64,000 nucleotides of DNA from Haliclona indistincta. Lineage: Eukaryota; Porifera; Demospongiae; Haplosclerida; Chalinidae. Numbering within the stretch: the stretch's first letter is position 1; the number at the start of each line of letters is the position of its first letter. The stretch lies in NCBI GenBank assembly GCA_964017065.1, contig OZ024787.1, forward strand, positions 6,958,996-7,022,995. The letters run 5' to 3'. The notes beneath the pieces were generated by a model. It had not been told where the DNA came from. It saw nothing but the letters and a program-made list of their open reading frames with translations, and did not search any database. The position numbers and the translations under genes were made by a program. Shown in pieces: positions 1 through 10,132 of the stretch.

Positions 1-361
1 TTGTGACTATAAATTCAGTGAAGAAGCTGCAGAGAGAGTTTTTGTGGAGCTTTTCGAGCGGTGAGACGTAAACAAGCGTGTTTTTTGTCCACACACATAC
101 CGACGGACACAAACGCATAACCCTGGCGCATACTGCGCACGGGTAACAAACGCATAACCCTGGCGCATACTGCGCACGGGTAATTACAAACATACCTTAC
201 TGTTACTAGCGGGTACTAATTTTAGCGAATTTAGCGATGACATCATAATCGCTAAAAATAGTATACGCTTACATGGTTTAGAAATTTTAAGAAAACGCTA
301 ATAAATTAGTGTTCGCCAATTTGTAAAATCACTAATTTTGTACCCACCAATAATAGTGACC
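1..361. other. No gene; short repeats
   Basis: No supported coding sequence. Positions 109-182 hold two tandem copies of a 37-bp GC-rich unit. Positions about 215-350 are AT-rich with scattered forward and reverse GCGAA/TTCGC and CGCTA motifs, suggesting an old MITE. Confidence 0.5.
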
Positions 362-975
362 TTAAGGGACGGGGTACTGTTTGGCTAATTAATTATTCAT
401 AAAATAAATACAAATACTGAGTCGAAAAGAAGAGCGCTAGAACGTCATAGTGGCAATCCATGTACACACAAAAGACTAGTCTTCATAATAAGTGCAAGAG
501 CTAAGCAAACACGCAACAAAGTTGGGCAGCAAGCAAGCAGAGCTTGAGAGGTATGAAATTCTATTTTCGTCGTCAAAATTTGCGAACGCTTTGAAGGAGA
601 AATGGAAGAGTTTAGCACTAACCGACACTTCTGTATCCATGCGAGGGCCTGAGTATGTTTTGCAAGTAATCAAGTAAGTCGTTTCAGAGAAAAAGCCCAA
701 AAAGTTATTATGAGACTCCAAACGGCTAATATTTTGGTGAGAACTGCCGTCATAACTCACAAACAGGTGGCTTCTAGGCGAAGTTTATAGTTTCAGGCCC
801 TGTCCAAGGCCCTGTACAACAGAAACGTTCGGGTTTTACCGATAGCAAGCAAGTGCTGTTCGCAAATTTTGACGACGAAAATGTAGCTCATCGATCGCAG
901 CCATTTTACATTGCTGGTATTACATGCTAATTATATTCATAAGTGCGGGGGTGTAACTGTACCCCGTCACCTTAA
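362..975. mobile_element. piggyBac-like non-autonomous element (MITE), about 606 bp
   Basis: TTAA at 362-365 and 972-975 flank inverted ends. The left end reads GGGACGGGGTACTGTT and the reverse complement of the right end reads GGTGACGGGGTACAGTT. A TTAA target duplication is the piggyBac hallmark. A second inverted repeat lies inside (about 562-588 against 849-876). There is no transposase. An open stretch at 492-677 ends in a good donor-like site (GTAAGT at about 674), but I do not recognise the peptide; it may be captured exon or chance. Confidence 0.55.
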
Positions 976-987
976 GGTAATTCATGT

Positions 988-1560
988 GCTGTTGTGCAAT
1001 GCACCACATCCGACAATTTTTATGTTTTTCATTCTTATTTCTGAGCACTCAAAGAAATGCAGACCAGCCAATGGCTGACAAGTAATGACTATCTCACCTT
1101 CGCTGCCATTACCCACAATAGCTAGCTGTGATACATTCCTGAGCTGAGTCTCACTGCCATTGTGCAGCTGGTGTTGTCCTGGTTGAAGGAGGATGGTGAT
1201 CAGTGGCGGATCTAGGATTTGAAGTTGGGAGGGCACAAGTGTTAGTTAGGGGACCTGTGCCCCCCCAGACCCCTTATAGATACACATTAGGATTTGAAAG
1301 TTGGGAGGGCACAAGCATTAGTTGGGAGGGCCTGTGCCCCCCAGGCCCCCCTGTAGATACGCTACTGATGGTGATGGAATGGTTGTAGTGCTGGGCTCCC
1401 TTGAGGGCCAAGTTGAGGGAGAGGCAGGGAGTGGAGTATCCTCTCTCCCAGCATGAAGAGTCATTGATACCAGTCTGGCTGACATAGATCAGCTCATGGT
1501 TGGAAAGAGCGAGGATTGGAAAGAGTATGATGATGAAGACCGTGAAGGCAGTAATACCCA
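988..1560 (-). pseudogene. 5' fragment of a beta-helix/multi-pass receptor
   Basis: On the minus strand from about 1560 it reads the signal peptide and first about 130 residues of the receptor at 5481-9221, including the segments SQTGIDDSSCWERGYS-like and GALHNS. It then stops at the duplication edge. A 167-bp hAT-like insertion (1201-1367) splits the reading frame. No beta-helix body or membrane domain follows, so this is a truncated, non-functional copy. Confidence 0.88.
1201..1367. mobile_element. hAT-like MITE with 8-bp target duplication
   Basis: The insertion begins CAGTGGCGGATC and ends GATACGCTACTG, so its ends are inverted. It is flanked by ATGGTGAT at 1193-1200 and 1368-1375. The two paralogous sequences (about 9030 and 55370) carry a single uninterrupted ATGGTGAT, which proves insertion. 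The interior is two imperfect about 75-80-bp tandem copies. The 8-bp duplication and CAGTGGCG end fit the hAT superfamily. Related ends occur near 15945, 32225, 32374, 37690 and 48211. Confidence 0.85.
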
Positions 1561-2462
1561 TGCTAAAAAAATTCAAAAGTTAGTTCTGTAATTTGTATGC
1601 ATGCTTAATAATTTTACCTGAAACTTGATACTTCAGCTAGCTGAAGCAAGCTGCAATAAAATTTGTATTTTTGGTTTCATATACTAGCTAACGACTGACA
1701 TTAAATAGTATTATTTCTGTTGTACTTTTTGTCATGATCTAATTCATTTTGTTTGTAATGAAAACATTTTACTGTTGTTATAACTCAGGCAGCCTTATTG
1801 ACAAATTTATTTGACAGAAGGCTTTGGTAACAGCACATCGTATCATAACATGGCTACAACGAACACAATTGATTTCATGTAATGTACCGTGGCATATTAC
1901 ATGTATCATAATGAAAGTCGCTCCACTGTTATGTAGCTGATCGACAAGTACGCTCTCTTGTGTATTTGTGAGCTGAAAATGAAATAAATACCAACAAGAC
2001 ACCTGTGACAAATTTACAGATCTCTTCTCAAAGATACTGTCATGAGAATCACAAGTTTGAAGAACTCACTATCTCATGTAACACTAGCAATTATACAGTC
2101 ATACTATGACATAAACATTGAGGCTGCTATTGCTAGTTGCAGCATTGAGAATTCAAGCAATCAAACTATTTGGTTGGTAAAGCAACAATCATTTTATGCT
2201 GACTACTGAAGAGATCATTTACGCTTAAATTAAGTCAAACCCTTGTACATGTACGTGAACCATATGAATTTGGCACAAGTTTTATGAACTCTCCCACGCA
2301 ATTATACATTTCTACCTAAAATAAGACATAATGAGCGTGCAGTTAATGAAATTTAACAGACAATTTTTTTTGTTTAAATTAAAAAATTTTATTAGAAAAT
2401 TTTTAAAATTAGAATAAAACAATATTTTATCAGAAAATTTTTGACAAAATTAATTTGTTAGG

Positions 2463-2775
2463 TTATTGTAGTTGGTCTAGTATTGTGATTTTCTTGGTCA
2501 GAGATGAGGAAGATGGGAATAGAAGAGTTCGCATAATCTTATCTAGCTCTCCCAGAGCAGCAAGAGCATGACCACGAGTAAGCTCGTCCAGATCAGATGA
2601 TTCAACCTTCTTCAACAATCGATACATCTCCAACAATGACTCACCTCCAACCACCTAGAGAAAGACAGACACATGCACAGTACTAGGGTTTAAAAGTCGA
2701 CATTACCTCAACAGTTTCTTCAGCTAGACCACAAAACAGTAACTTCAGCACTGTGAGAGCAGCCTGTCGAACACT
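2463..2775 (-). pseudogene. Duplicated 3' exons of TANGO6
   Basis: 2463-2654 encodes the 63-residue C-terminal exon of TANGO6 with almost no change (one Phe to Leu near the start). 2707-2775 is the 3' 69 bases of the preceding exon. The rest of the gene is missing: at 2776 the sequence switches to an unrelated plus-strand ankyrin/ROC gene. It can only be a relic. Confidence 0.9.
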
Positions 2776-5169
2776 GATCCACTGATCAAGAACAAGTATG
2801 GTAACACTGCATTATACTATGCTAGCCCATACTATGATATCATAAAACTATTTCAACCATTCGAAGAATGTAAGATAGTCTTCCCAGTCCACACTTTCAC
2901 CAAATTAATTCTTACTGGAGACAGTAGAGTAGGAAAGACAACCATGGCTAAATACCTCATTCACCTAGCTCATTCAGATATGCCTACATCAAATATTGCG
3001 GTTGAAAGCTTCACAGCAGGAATTATTCCACATCACATAGAGAGTAAAAAACTTGGAAACTTTGTCATTTATGACTTTGCTGGACACCAAGAATACTATT
3101 CGAGCCATGCTGCCATACTTGAGCAAGTAATGCAAAGGTCGACAGCCATGTTTTTTTGTTTGATAGATCTGAGTAGAACCAATGAGAGTAACTGTCAGTC
3201 GCTCAACTACTGGTTAGGTTTTATCAACAATGCTTGCAAAGCAGCAGATGAGAGATCACACATAGCAATCATAGGAAGTCACGCTGATCAGGTTACTGTA
3301 TTGGCGAAGGAGAAGATCTTAACAATGCTGCAGACAATGGCAAGTCGGAGAGTAAGGCGCCAAGAGATGCTGGATGCATTTCTATGGACTGTCGCAGAGC
3401 TGAAACTGATGCTTCACGCCGTTTTATTTCTTTACTGACTAATAGCCAGAAAGCCATTGCTGGCAGTCAGCCTGTCATTAGCTATTATAGTCACGTTGTC
3501 TATGCATTTTTGCGTACGAAACTAAAAGTTGTAGGCTGTACACTACAGGACCTTATTTCTGCAATAACTATGGAAAACGATTCTTCACTCCCAAATGATC
3601 CATCTGTTCTCAAAAAAATTCTGACCACTCTTAGCGATAAAGGTCTTATTCTCTTTATACAACATCATTACTTTAGCTGGATTGTAGTGAAAACGGAAAT
3701 CTTGCTAAATGAAATTAATGGAACACTGTTTGCTCCTTGTCAATTCAAAGAGCACCGTGACATTCTTGCCAGCAACACTGGTATAGTATCCACCTCCAGC
3801 CTACTCAGTGTATTCCCTCACCACAACATAGACATGCTTGTTGGGTTTCTGCATCCATTGAATTTCTGCCGACCAATTGATTCTTTCGCACTAGAAAATA
3901 CTAACCTACAAATTTCTCACTCCAATACAGGTGATCTTTTATTTTTTCCTGGTCTTGTTAAGTCAGAGCAACCAGGCAACCTTGTAAAGTATGGAACACT
4001 GACATTTGGCTGGTGTCTAGGATGTATGGATCGTAATGAATTCTTTAGCTCTCGACTTCTTCATGTACTCCTTCTCTCAGTGGCTTACAAGTTCCCTTTA
4101 GTCAATCCAGGTCTAAATCGAATGTGTAAAATATGGAGAAGTGGAATTTTCTGGAAAGATTATGATAACATCACAACAGTTGTGGAAGTTCTTGACAACA
4201 ACCGGCGGGTACTGTTGGGCATGTCAGGTGATAACACTAGACCAATTGAGCATGCCAAACTTCATAGTTCTCTGATTGCACTAGCTCGTGAACTTCAACA
4301 AAAACATTGCTCACATCTCAGTGTACGAGACTTTCTAATATCTCCTGATCTAATGAAACAATACCCTCTAAATTGTCTTCCTGGATCCAATCTGTTTGAT
4401 ATCCGTCACGTTGCTGAATGTGTCCTTCTCCACAAATCAGTGATTCCCTGTTATGAGGATAGTTGTACATGCCTTCCTGTTGAATCACTTCCATTTGAGC
4501 CATATTACTGTCTTAGTTCTCTCTCAGTCTGTCAGTTACTTACCCCAAACATGGCCGACCAGCCAGTTCTTGAGACCATACTTTGCGATGTACAGAAGCA
4601 CTGCTGTCAAACCAATTTGAAGAAATTTGAAGTGTACAAGGAACTGAGGGAGCATGTGGACAGTCTAAGTCTGTTTGCAGGCAGGAATCCTCTTGTGAGC
4701 ATTTCGGTGTTGATTTATAGAACATAACACAGTGACTTATGTATGTGTTTACAGGAGATTGCTGAGCTGAAGGAAGAGGATCTTCTAAGTACATGTAGCA
4801 GTGATACAAATGCTGCTTTTGGTGATGAAGCATTAAGTACCCTCAGTAAGTTAAGTCAGCAAGCAAGAACAACACTGTTTCATTGATGCACATTTAGGTA
4901 TTGGCAATTTGTTTCAAGTAAAGATATTCTTAAAGGGTGTGGTTGACTGGCAGTCTCTGGGCCTAGCCTTGGGACTCCTCTACCCTACGCTAAAAAGAAT
5001 AAAGAAGGAGCAACATGGAGACATCAATGACTGCATGATGGAGATGTTGGCAGCTTGGCTGCAGCAGTATGACAATGTCTCCCAGAAAGGTCTCCCATCC
5101 TGGACTATGCTGAAAACAGCTCTTGAGAAAATTGAAGGGAAGCAACTAGCTAGTAAAATTACCATCTGA
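2776..5169 (+). pseudogene. Ankyrin-ROC-COR-Death (ROCO-type GTPase) gene, truncated and frameshifted
   Basis: The plus-strand reading from 2776 gives the end of an ankyrin repeat (KYGNTALYYA), then a ROC GTPase: P-loop GDSRVGKTT at about 2917-2943, G3-like DFAGHQEYY near 3070, and GSHADQ near 3280. A COR-like region follows (about 3450-4690). Splice sites then join 4694 to 4755-4845 and 4898-5169, phase-consistent, adding a C-terminal Death domain (DWQSLGLALG to PSWTMLKTAL). ROC-COR-Death proteins are cytoplasmic signalling switches in immunity and death pathways. Two lesions are visible. The upstream ankyrin exons are missing because TANGO6 relic abuts at 2775/2776, and the first in-frame ATG (2944) lies after the P-loop. 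Near 3380 the frame shifts from LDAFL to MDCRRAETDASR, with no intron signals. Probably a pseudogene, unless either lesion is an assembly error. Confidence 0.75.
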
Positions 5170-5480
5170 AGTGATGAATAAACCAGTACTATGACTTAAC
5201 ACAATCCACATACATTAGCTAGGCAGTACGTAACCTATACATTGCAGCTAGAGTATGGTTACATTTGTTGTGATTTGGGAAAATATACTACTTTTTTACA
5301 AAGCATTTTTGTACTATTATAGTGTGATTATACCAACAGCTATGCTGCATGGGCCTTTATCACATGATGACCTTATTTTAATGCAACGTGATTATTGATT
5401 TCATTATGTAAAAAATCAGGAAAACAAACTGAATTAATAATTGGCACATATAAATTCATGTAGTGCAGGAATGATTCTGT
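5170..5480. other. Convergent 3' intergenic region
   Basis: This is an AT-rich spacer between the 3' ends of the ROC-COR-Death gene (plus) and receptor 1 (minus). I see no gene or repeat in it. Confidence 0.5.
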
Positions 5481-8400
5481 TTATTTGTATTGACCAGGAT
5501 TGAGTATCCGATCAGCATAGAGATCATCTTGAACATAGTCATCTAATATAACTTCTGTAGTAGTAGGAGGTACAAGAAGCGGTTGATGCTCAGATGGTGG
5601 GTCATTGTCAGGTAAGGAATGCTTAGCAGTCCATTTTCTGCGAGCACAACTGAGCACACAATAGATGAAATAAGCAAGGAGAACAAAAAATGGTAAAAAT
5701 AAAGGACCAATAATGTCATCAATACTTAAAATTGGTACACCAATCACTGCCATGAAGAACATCATCAAAAAGTCAATAAAGTTATGTGCAGTTTGTTTGT
5801 ATGGCTGCAGTATAAGTACTAATCCAATCATTAGAACACTCAAACAAACTTCAATTGTTCCTAAATATCTAAAACGAATGTACTGTATTTTGAGAATGGG
5901 ATTATGAATAAAAAATATTAATGATGTAATAAAGCAAAATCGGAATAAAAGATAGATCCCAGCAAAATACCTCCTCTCTTTACCATCAGTTGCACTGTTT
6001 TTGAAGCAACCTTGATAAGCATCAACAAGAGCTTGTAAACCAGGCCTGTTCAGCCTGCAAAATGCAAGAAATTGTTGAAATATTTTTAAATGATACACAA
6101 AGAGAACTGCCATTGGGAAGAAAACGAACACTATTAAACACAGCACGGCTATGGCACCCAAAGTGGCATGTACAGGCATAGTCTTCAATGGAGATCGTGA
6201 CTGTGCATCAATAATAATAAAGTGCAAAAGCTTTAGTGATACAGCAAGAAATCTTGTGTATGCCAGTAGAAATAAGCCAGCGTATGTGTCAATTAGAGAA
6301 GGTTTTATACTTAATTTTTGCCAGAAGCGAGCTAGTAGTCGATGAACTGGTCTAGTAGTGTACACAACAAGCCTGTAGCCATTATTGTAGCACTGGATCC
6401 AAGTGTATGAGACTATAATGAACAACAGAGGACAGGCAGCTGTCACATACTGGAGAAGAATAACACCTGTTGCAGTACGTATGCCAGGAATGCAGAAAGG
6501 ATCTCGATACAATGTTAGAAAGTTGAGATTCCAAATACTGTACACTGTGAGTGGAATGCCTAAGAAATAATAATTGAAGTATTTTAACTGAGTGTTTGGT
6601 ACCCAGCCTGTGTATCCTAGTGCTGGAAATTGTAGTGTCACAATTTGACTGTACAGAATAAATGCATTGAGATTTCCATTCACAATATTGATGTGAAGAA
6701 CTGTTAAAATAATCATAAAGATCAGAACTGGTAAGAGTTCTATTAGTATGAATAAAGACAGGTCTAGAGATTTGCATTTGGCACAGATAAATTGTGGAAA
6801 GTTGACAGCAATGCCAAAATCTGGATCACTACAGCTTCCACACACTGTGATTATGTATTCTAAGGAGGGTTTCTTGAAACAGCTTGAATCAAAATAGGAA
6901 TCACAATCAATAGCATAATATTTGTCTAAGCTTTTGCAAACTGCATTGTAACAATAAGCATAACTGGCATATTTTGTAATACATATGTCGCCATCCCGAT
7001 TACAAGCATTGTCACACAGTTTGAGTACAATGTCTATTACAGTTCCAGAAAACTGTGGTGGATGAACCAATATTTGTAAAGAGTGATTATAATCTGTTTT
7101 ATAGTCAGTGAGCAATTGTACTTCATGATGTTTACATGGTCTGAATAGGTATTTATACGTTGGTAGCACTTTAGGGCAGCTACATTGGTCTTTATTAGAA
7201 CTTAAAATAGATATTCCAGGAGCACCAAGTAAGACATCGGCTTGAAGATTAGTCTGATTTGTTATATCGTGATCCCAAACATCATATACTGCAATATTTT
7301 GTAATAAATTAATACATTCTCCAGGATAAACAGTTTGATTTGTGAGACCAATACTTTTTATGTGATCTGGACCAGATCTTAACTGATTGAGGCAATAATC
7401 TATAGCTCCCGAAGTGTCTCGATAAGACCATCCATTCCAACAAAATGCTATTTGTTGCTTTGAGCTGTCAGACCATATGCAGGATTGTATTGAATCAATG
7501 TAAACAGAGTTTTCAACACTCCGATATTTTCCTTGAATTTGGTTTTTAAGAAAAGTGAATGTAGTGTTCCAATCATCAGGATGAAGTGCAGGGTTATTGT
7601 GTTTAAAGACACAATTCCAAGTTTTATCGAATACGCATGTCTCAACATATATAGCGCCTCCCTTATTGGCAGCTGTGTTGTTTTCGAAGAACAGGCGTGT
7701 GCCATTATTTACAATAACTGAGCTACATTCTACAATATGTAGAGCTGCTCCATTGACAGCACTATTGCTAATAAACTCTAGTGTAGTTAATGGTAACAAA
7801 TTGATTTCTGAAGAACGAAGACTAAGGGCCGTTGAATTATTTCCAGAAAACAGTAAATTACCTTTAAAGAATAGTGAAAATGATTCAATGAGAATATTTC
7901 TTACGCAATAGATTTCAGACTGCGAGGAAGTGCCACATAAACCATTATTGAAACTACAATCACCGATTATCGTATACAGGAGGGTTTGACAATCTATTCC
8001 TGACTGAGTAAGGACAGCAGATGATCCATCCAATCCACTGTTACTATCAAAAGTACAATTATTAATGAGCAGTTTGTTACCAGCGGCTGAACAATAATTT
8101 GAAAAGTGTAACACGTTTGTTGTAATTCCACCACCTCTCTTAGCCTTATTCCGGGTAAATCTGCTTAAGCTAACGGAAACAGTGTTATTTAGCAAATAAG
8201 TAGTAACAAGCTCAATGAAGATACCTCCGCCACTTGTGGTAGATGAGTCCATTGGTGTTAAAGCAGTATTTGCTCTGAACTCAGAATTTACCATGATAAT
8301 ATCATTTGTATGTGCATTATCATAAAAAGCCAGAAACATGCCACCACCAAACTGAGCGATATTGCTGTCAAGACATACACTTTTAATCAGTACAGTGTTG

Positions 8401-9221
8401 TTAGTAGCCTTTCCTCTGAACACCACTGAGATACCTCCTCCTCTACCTAGACCAAAATATTCGCTTCTATGATTGACCATTTGAGAAAGATAAAAGAACT
8501 GTCCACTACTAGCAGCGTTACCAGTAAAGATGGAGTTAGCTATAGTACAGAATGACTGAGAGGTGGCATCGTTAGCCTCTATCACTAACCCTCCTCCTCC
8601 TGCATTCAAGGCTGCCTGGGGTTGCATGTATGACAAACCATTTTTCAAAAACTGACACCTCTTGATAGAAACCACATCTATTGGGTTGTAAAGGATGACA
8701 CCAGTGCCATTTGACTCAATAATGTGAACTTCAGCTAATTGTACAATTTTGCAAAATCTGAAAAGTACTGCAACTTGAATTTTCAGAATAGCTGAAGAAT
8801 ATCCTCTAATATACTGACTGTTGCTGTTGTGCAATGCACCACATCCGACAATTTTTATATTTTTAATTTTTATTTCTGAGCACTCAAAGAAAGCCAGACC
8901 AGCCAATGGCTGACAAGTAATGACTACCTCACCTTCGCTGCAATTTCCCATAATAGCTAGCCGTGATACATTCCTGAGCTGAGTCTCACTGCCATTGTGC
9001 AGCTGGTGTTGTCCTGGTTGGAGGAGGATGGTGATGGAGCGGTTGTAGTGCTGGGCTCCCTTGAGGGCCAAGTTGAGGAATAGGCAGGGAGCAGAGTATC
9101 CTCTCTCCCAGCATGAAGAGTCATCGATACCAGTCTGGCTGACATAGATCAGCTTATGGTTGGAAAGAGTGAGGATTGGAAAGAGTATGATGATGAAGAC
9201 CGTGAAGGCAGTATTACCCAT
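5481..9221 (-). CDS. Beta-helix ectodomain, multi-pass membrane receptor 1
   Basis: Single-exon frame, about 1,246 aa from the ATG at 9221; the open frame extends five codons further to a TTG. A T-rich TTTTTTAG just upstream could be a splice acceptor from a non-coding exon. Order: hydrophobic signal peptide; about residues 60-570 a right-handed parallel beta-helix-like region with recurring GGG turns (RGGGISV, FGGGMF, SGGGIFI, KRGGGITT, KGGAIYVETC) and many N-glycosylation sites; about 570-840 a Cys-rich juxtamembrane part ending CGSC...CAKC; then about 8-10 hydrophobic segments starting LFILIELLPVLIF; and a short acidic tail. It should be a plasma-membrane protein with a large extracellular recognition domain. 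The family is not one I can name; ligand and signalling are unknown. A second full copy lies at 51771-55589 and fragments at 988-1560 and 51115-51340, so this is a local expansion. Confidence 0.85.
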   Translation of the reverse strand: MGNTAFTVFIIILFPILTLSNHKLIYVSQTGIDDSSCWERGYSAPCLFLNLALKGAQHYNRSITILLQPGQHQLHNGSETQLRNVSRLAIMGNCSEGEVVITCQPLAGLAFFECSEIKIKNIKIVGCGALHNSNSQYIRGYSSAILKIQVAVLFRFCKIVQLAEVHIIESNGTGVILYNPIDVVSIKRCQFLKNGLSYMQPQAALNAGGGGLVIEANDATSQSFCTIANSIFTGNAASSGQFFYLSQMVNHRSEYFGLGRGGGISVVFRGKATNNTVLIKSVCLDSNIAQFGGGMFLAFYDNAHTNDIIMVNSEFRANTALTPMDSSTTSGGGIFIELVTTYLLNNTVSVSLSRFTRNKAKRGGGITTNVLHFSNYCSAAGNKLLINNCTFDSNSGLDGSSAVLTQSGIDCQTLLYTIIGDCSFNNGLCGTSSQSEIYCVRNILIESFSLFFKGNLLFSGNNSTALSLRSSEINLLPLTTLEFISNSAVNGAALHIVECSSVIVNNGTRLFFENNTAANKGGAIYVETCVFDKTWNCVFKHNNPALHPDDWNTTFTFLKNQIQGKYRSVENSVYIDSIQSCIWSDSSKQQIAFCWNGWSYRDTSGAIDYCLNQLRSGPDHIKSIGLTNQTVYPGECINLLQNIAVYDVWDHDITNQTNLQADVLLGAPGISILSSNKDQCSCPKVLPTYKYLFRPCKHHEVQLLTDYKTDYNHSLQILVHPPQFSGTVIDIVLKLCDNACNRDGDICITKYASYAYCYNAVCKSLDKYYAIDCDSYFDSSCFKKPSLEYIITVCGSCSDPDFGIAVNFPQFICAKCKSLDLSLFILIELLPVLIFMIILTVLHINIVNGNLNAFILYSQIVTLQFPALGYTGWVPNTQLKYFNYYFLGIPLTVYSIWNLNFLTLYRDPFCIPGIRTATGVILLQYVTAACPLLFIIVSYTWIQCYNNGYRLVVYTTRPVHRLLARFWQKLSIKPSLIDTYAGLFLLAYTRFLAVSLKLLHFIIIDAQSRSPLKTMPVHATLGAIAVLCLIVFVFFPMAVLFVYHLKIFQQFLAFCRLNRPGLQALVDAYQGCFKNSATDGKERRYFAGIYLLFRFCFITSLIFFIHNPILKIQYIRFRYLGTIEVCLSVLMIGLVLILQPYKQTAHNFIDFLMMFFMAVIGVPILSIDDIIGPLFLPFFVLLAYFIYCVLSCARRKWTAKHSLPDNDPPSEHQPLLVPPTTTEVILDDYVQDDLYADRILNPGQYK

Positions 9222-10132
9222 GCCTAAAAAATTCAAAAGTTAGTTATGTAATTTGTATGCATGCTTAATAATTTTACCTGAAACTTGATACTTCAGCTAG
9301 CTGAAGCAAGCTGCAATAAAATTTGTATTTTTGGTTTCATATACTAGCTAACGACTGACATTAAATAGTATTATTTCTGTTGTACTTTTGTCATGATCTA
9401 ATTCATTTTCTTTGTAATGAAAACATTTTACTGTTGTTATAACTCAGGCAGCCTTATTGACAAATTTATTTGACAGAAGGCTTTGGTAACAGCACATTGT
9501 ATCAAAACATGGCTACAGCGAACACAATTGACTTCATGTAATGTACCGTGGCATAATTATTACATGTATCATAATCAAAGTCGCTCCACTGTTATGTAGC
9601 TGATCGACAAGTTAGCTCTCTTGTGTATTTGTGAACTGAAAATGAAATAGATACCAACAAGACACCTGTGACAAATTTACAGATCTCTTCTCAAAGATAC
9701 TGTCATGAGAATCACAAGTTTGAAGAACTCACTATCTCATGTAGCACTAGCAATCATATACTATGACTTAAACATTGAGGCTGCTATTGCTAGTTGCAGC
9801 ATTGTGAATTCAAGCAGTCAAGCTATTTGGTTGGTAAAGCAACAATCATTTGATGCTGACTACTGAAGAGATCACATTAAGTCAAACCCTTGTACATGCA
9901 CATGAACCATATGAATTTGGCACAAGTCTTATGAACTCTCCCACGCAATTATACATTTCTACCTAAAATAAGACATAATGAGCGCGCAGTTTAATAAAAT
10001 TTAACAGACAAAATTTTTTGCTTATTAATTTTATTAAAAAATTTTATTAGAAAATTTTTTTAATTAGAATAAAAGAATAAAATTCAGAATAAATATTTTG
10101 TCAGAAATTTTTGGCAAAATTAATTTGTTAGG
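9222..10132. other. Receptor 1 / TANGO6 spacer (duplicated at 1561-2462)
   Basis: Intergenic DNA upstream of receptor 1 and downstream of TANGO6 (both minus), so it should hold the receptor promoter. It is conserved at 1561-2462 with small indels. The part next to TANGO6 (about 10000-10130) is very A/T-rich with AATTTT runs. No ORF is supported. Confidence 0.55.

Larger units (their letters stand above)
988..2775. repeat. Segmental duplication copy (partner 8823-10446)
   Basis: This stretch matches 8823-10446 almost base for base in the same orientation. It runs through the first part of the beta-helix receptor, the intergenic spacer and the last TANGO6 exons. Homology starts at about 988, just right of the TTAA of the preceding MITE, and stops at 2775 inside TANGO6 exon 7. 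The copy carries extra indels and a 167-bp transposon insertion. The spacer at 1561-2462 contains no gene. Confidence 0.9.

Noticed and set aside
492..677. Possible 61-aa first exon
   Set aside because: It lies inside a MITE, starts at GTG right after stops, and has no recognisable homologue. The donor-like end alone is not enough.
1203..1388. Gly/Pro-rich ORF
   Set aside because: It is the translation of the hAT-like insertion.
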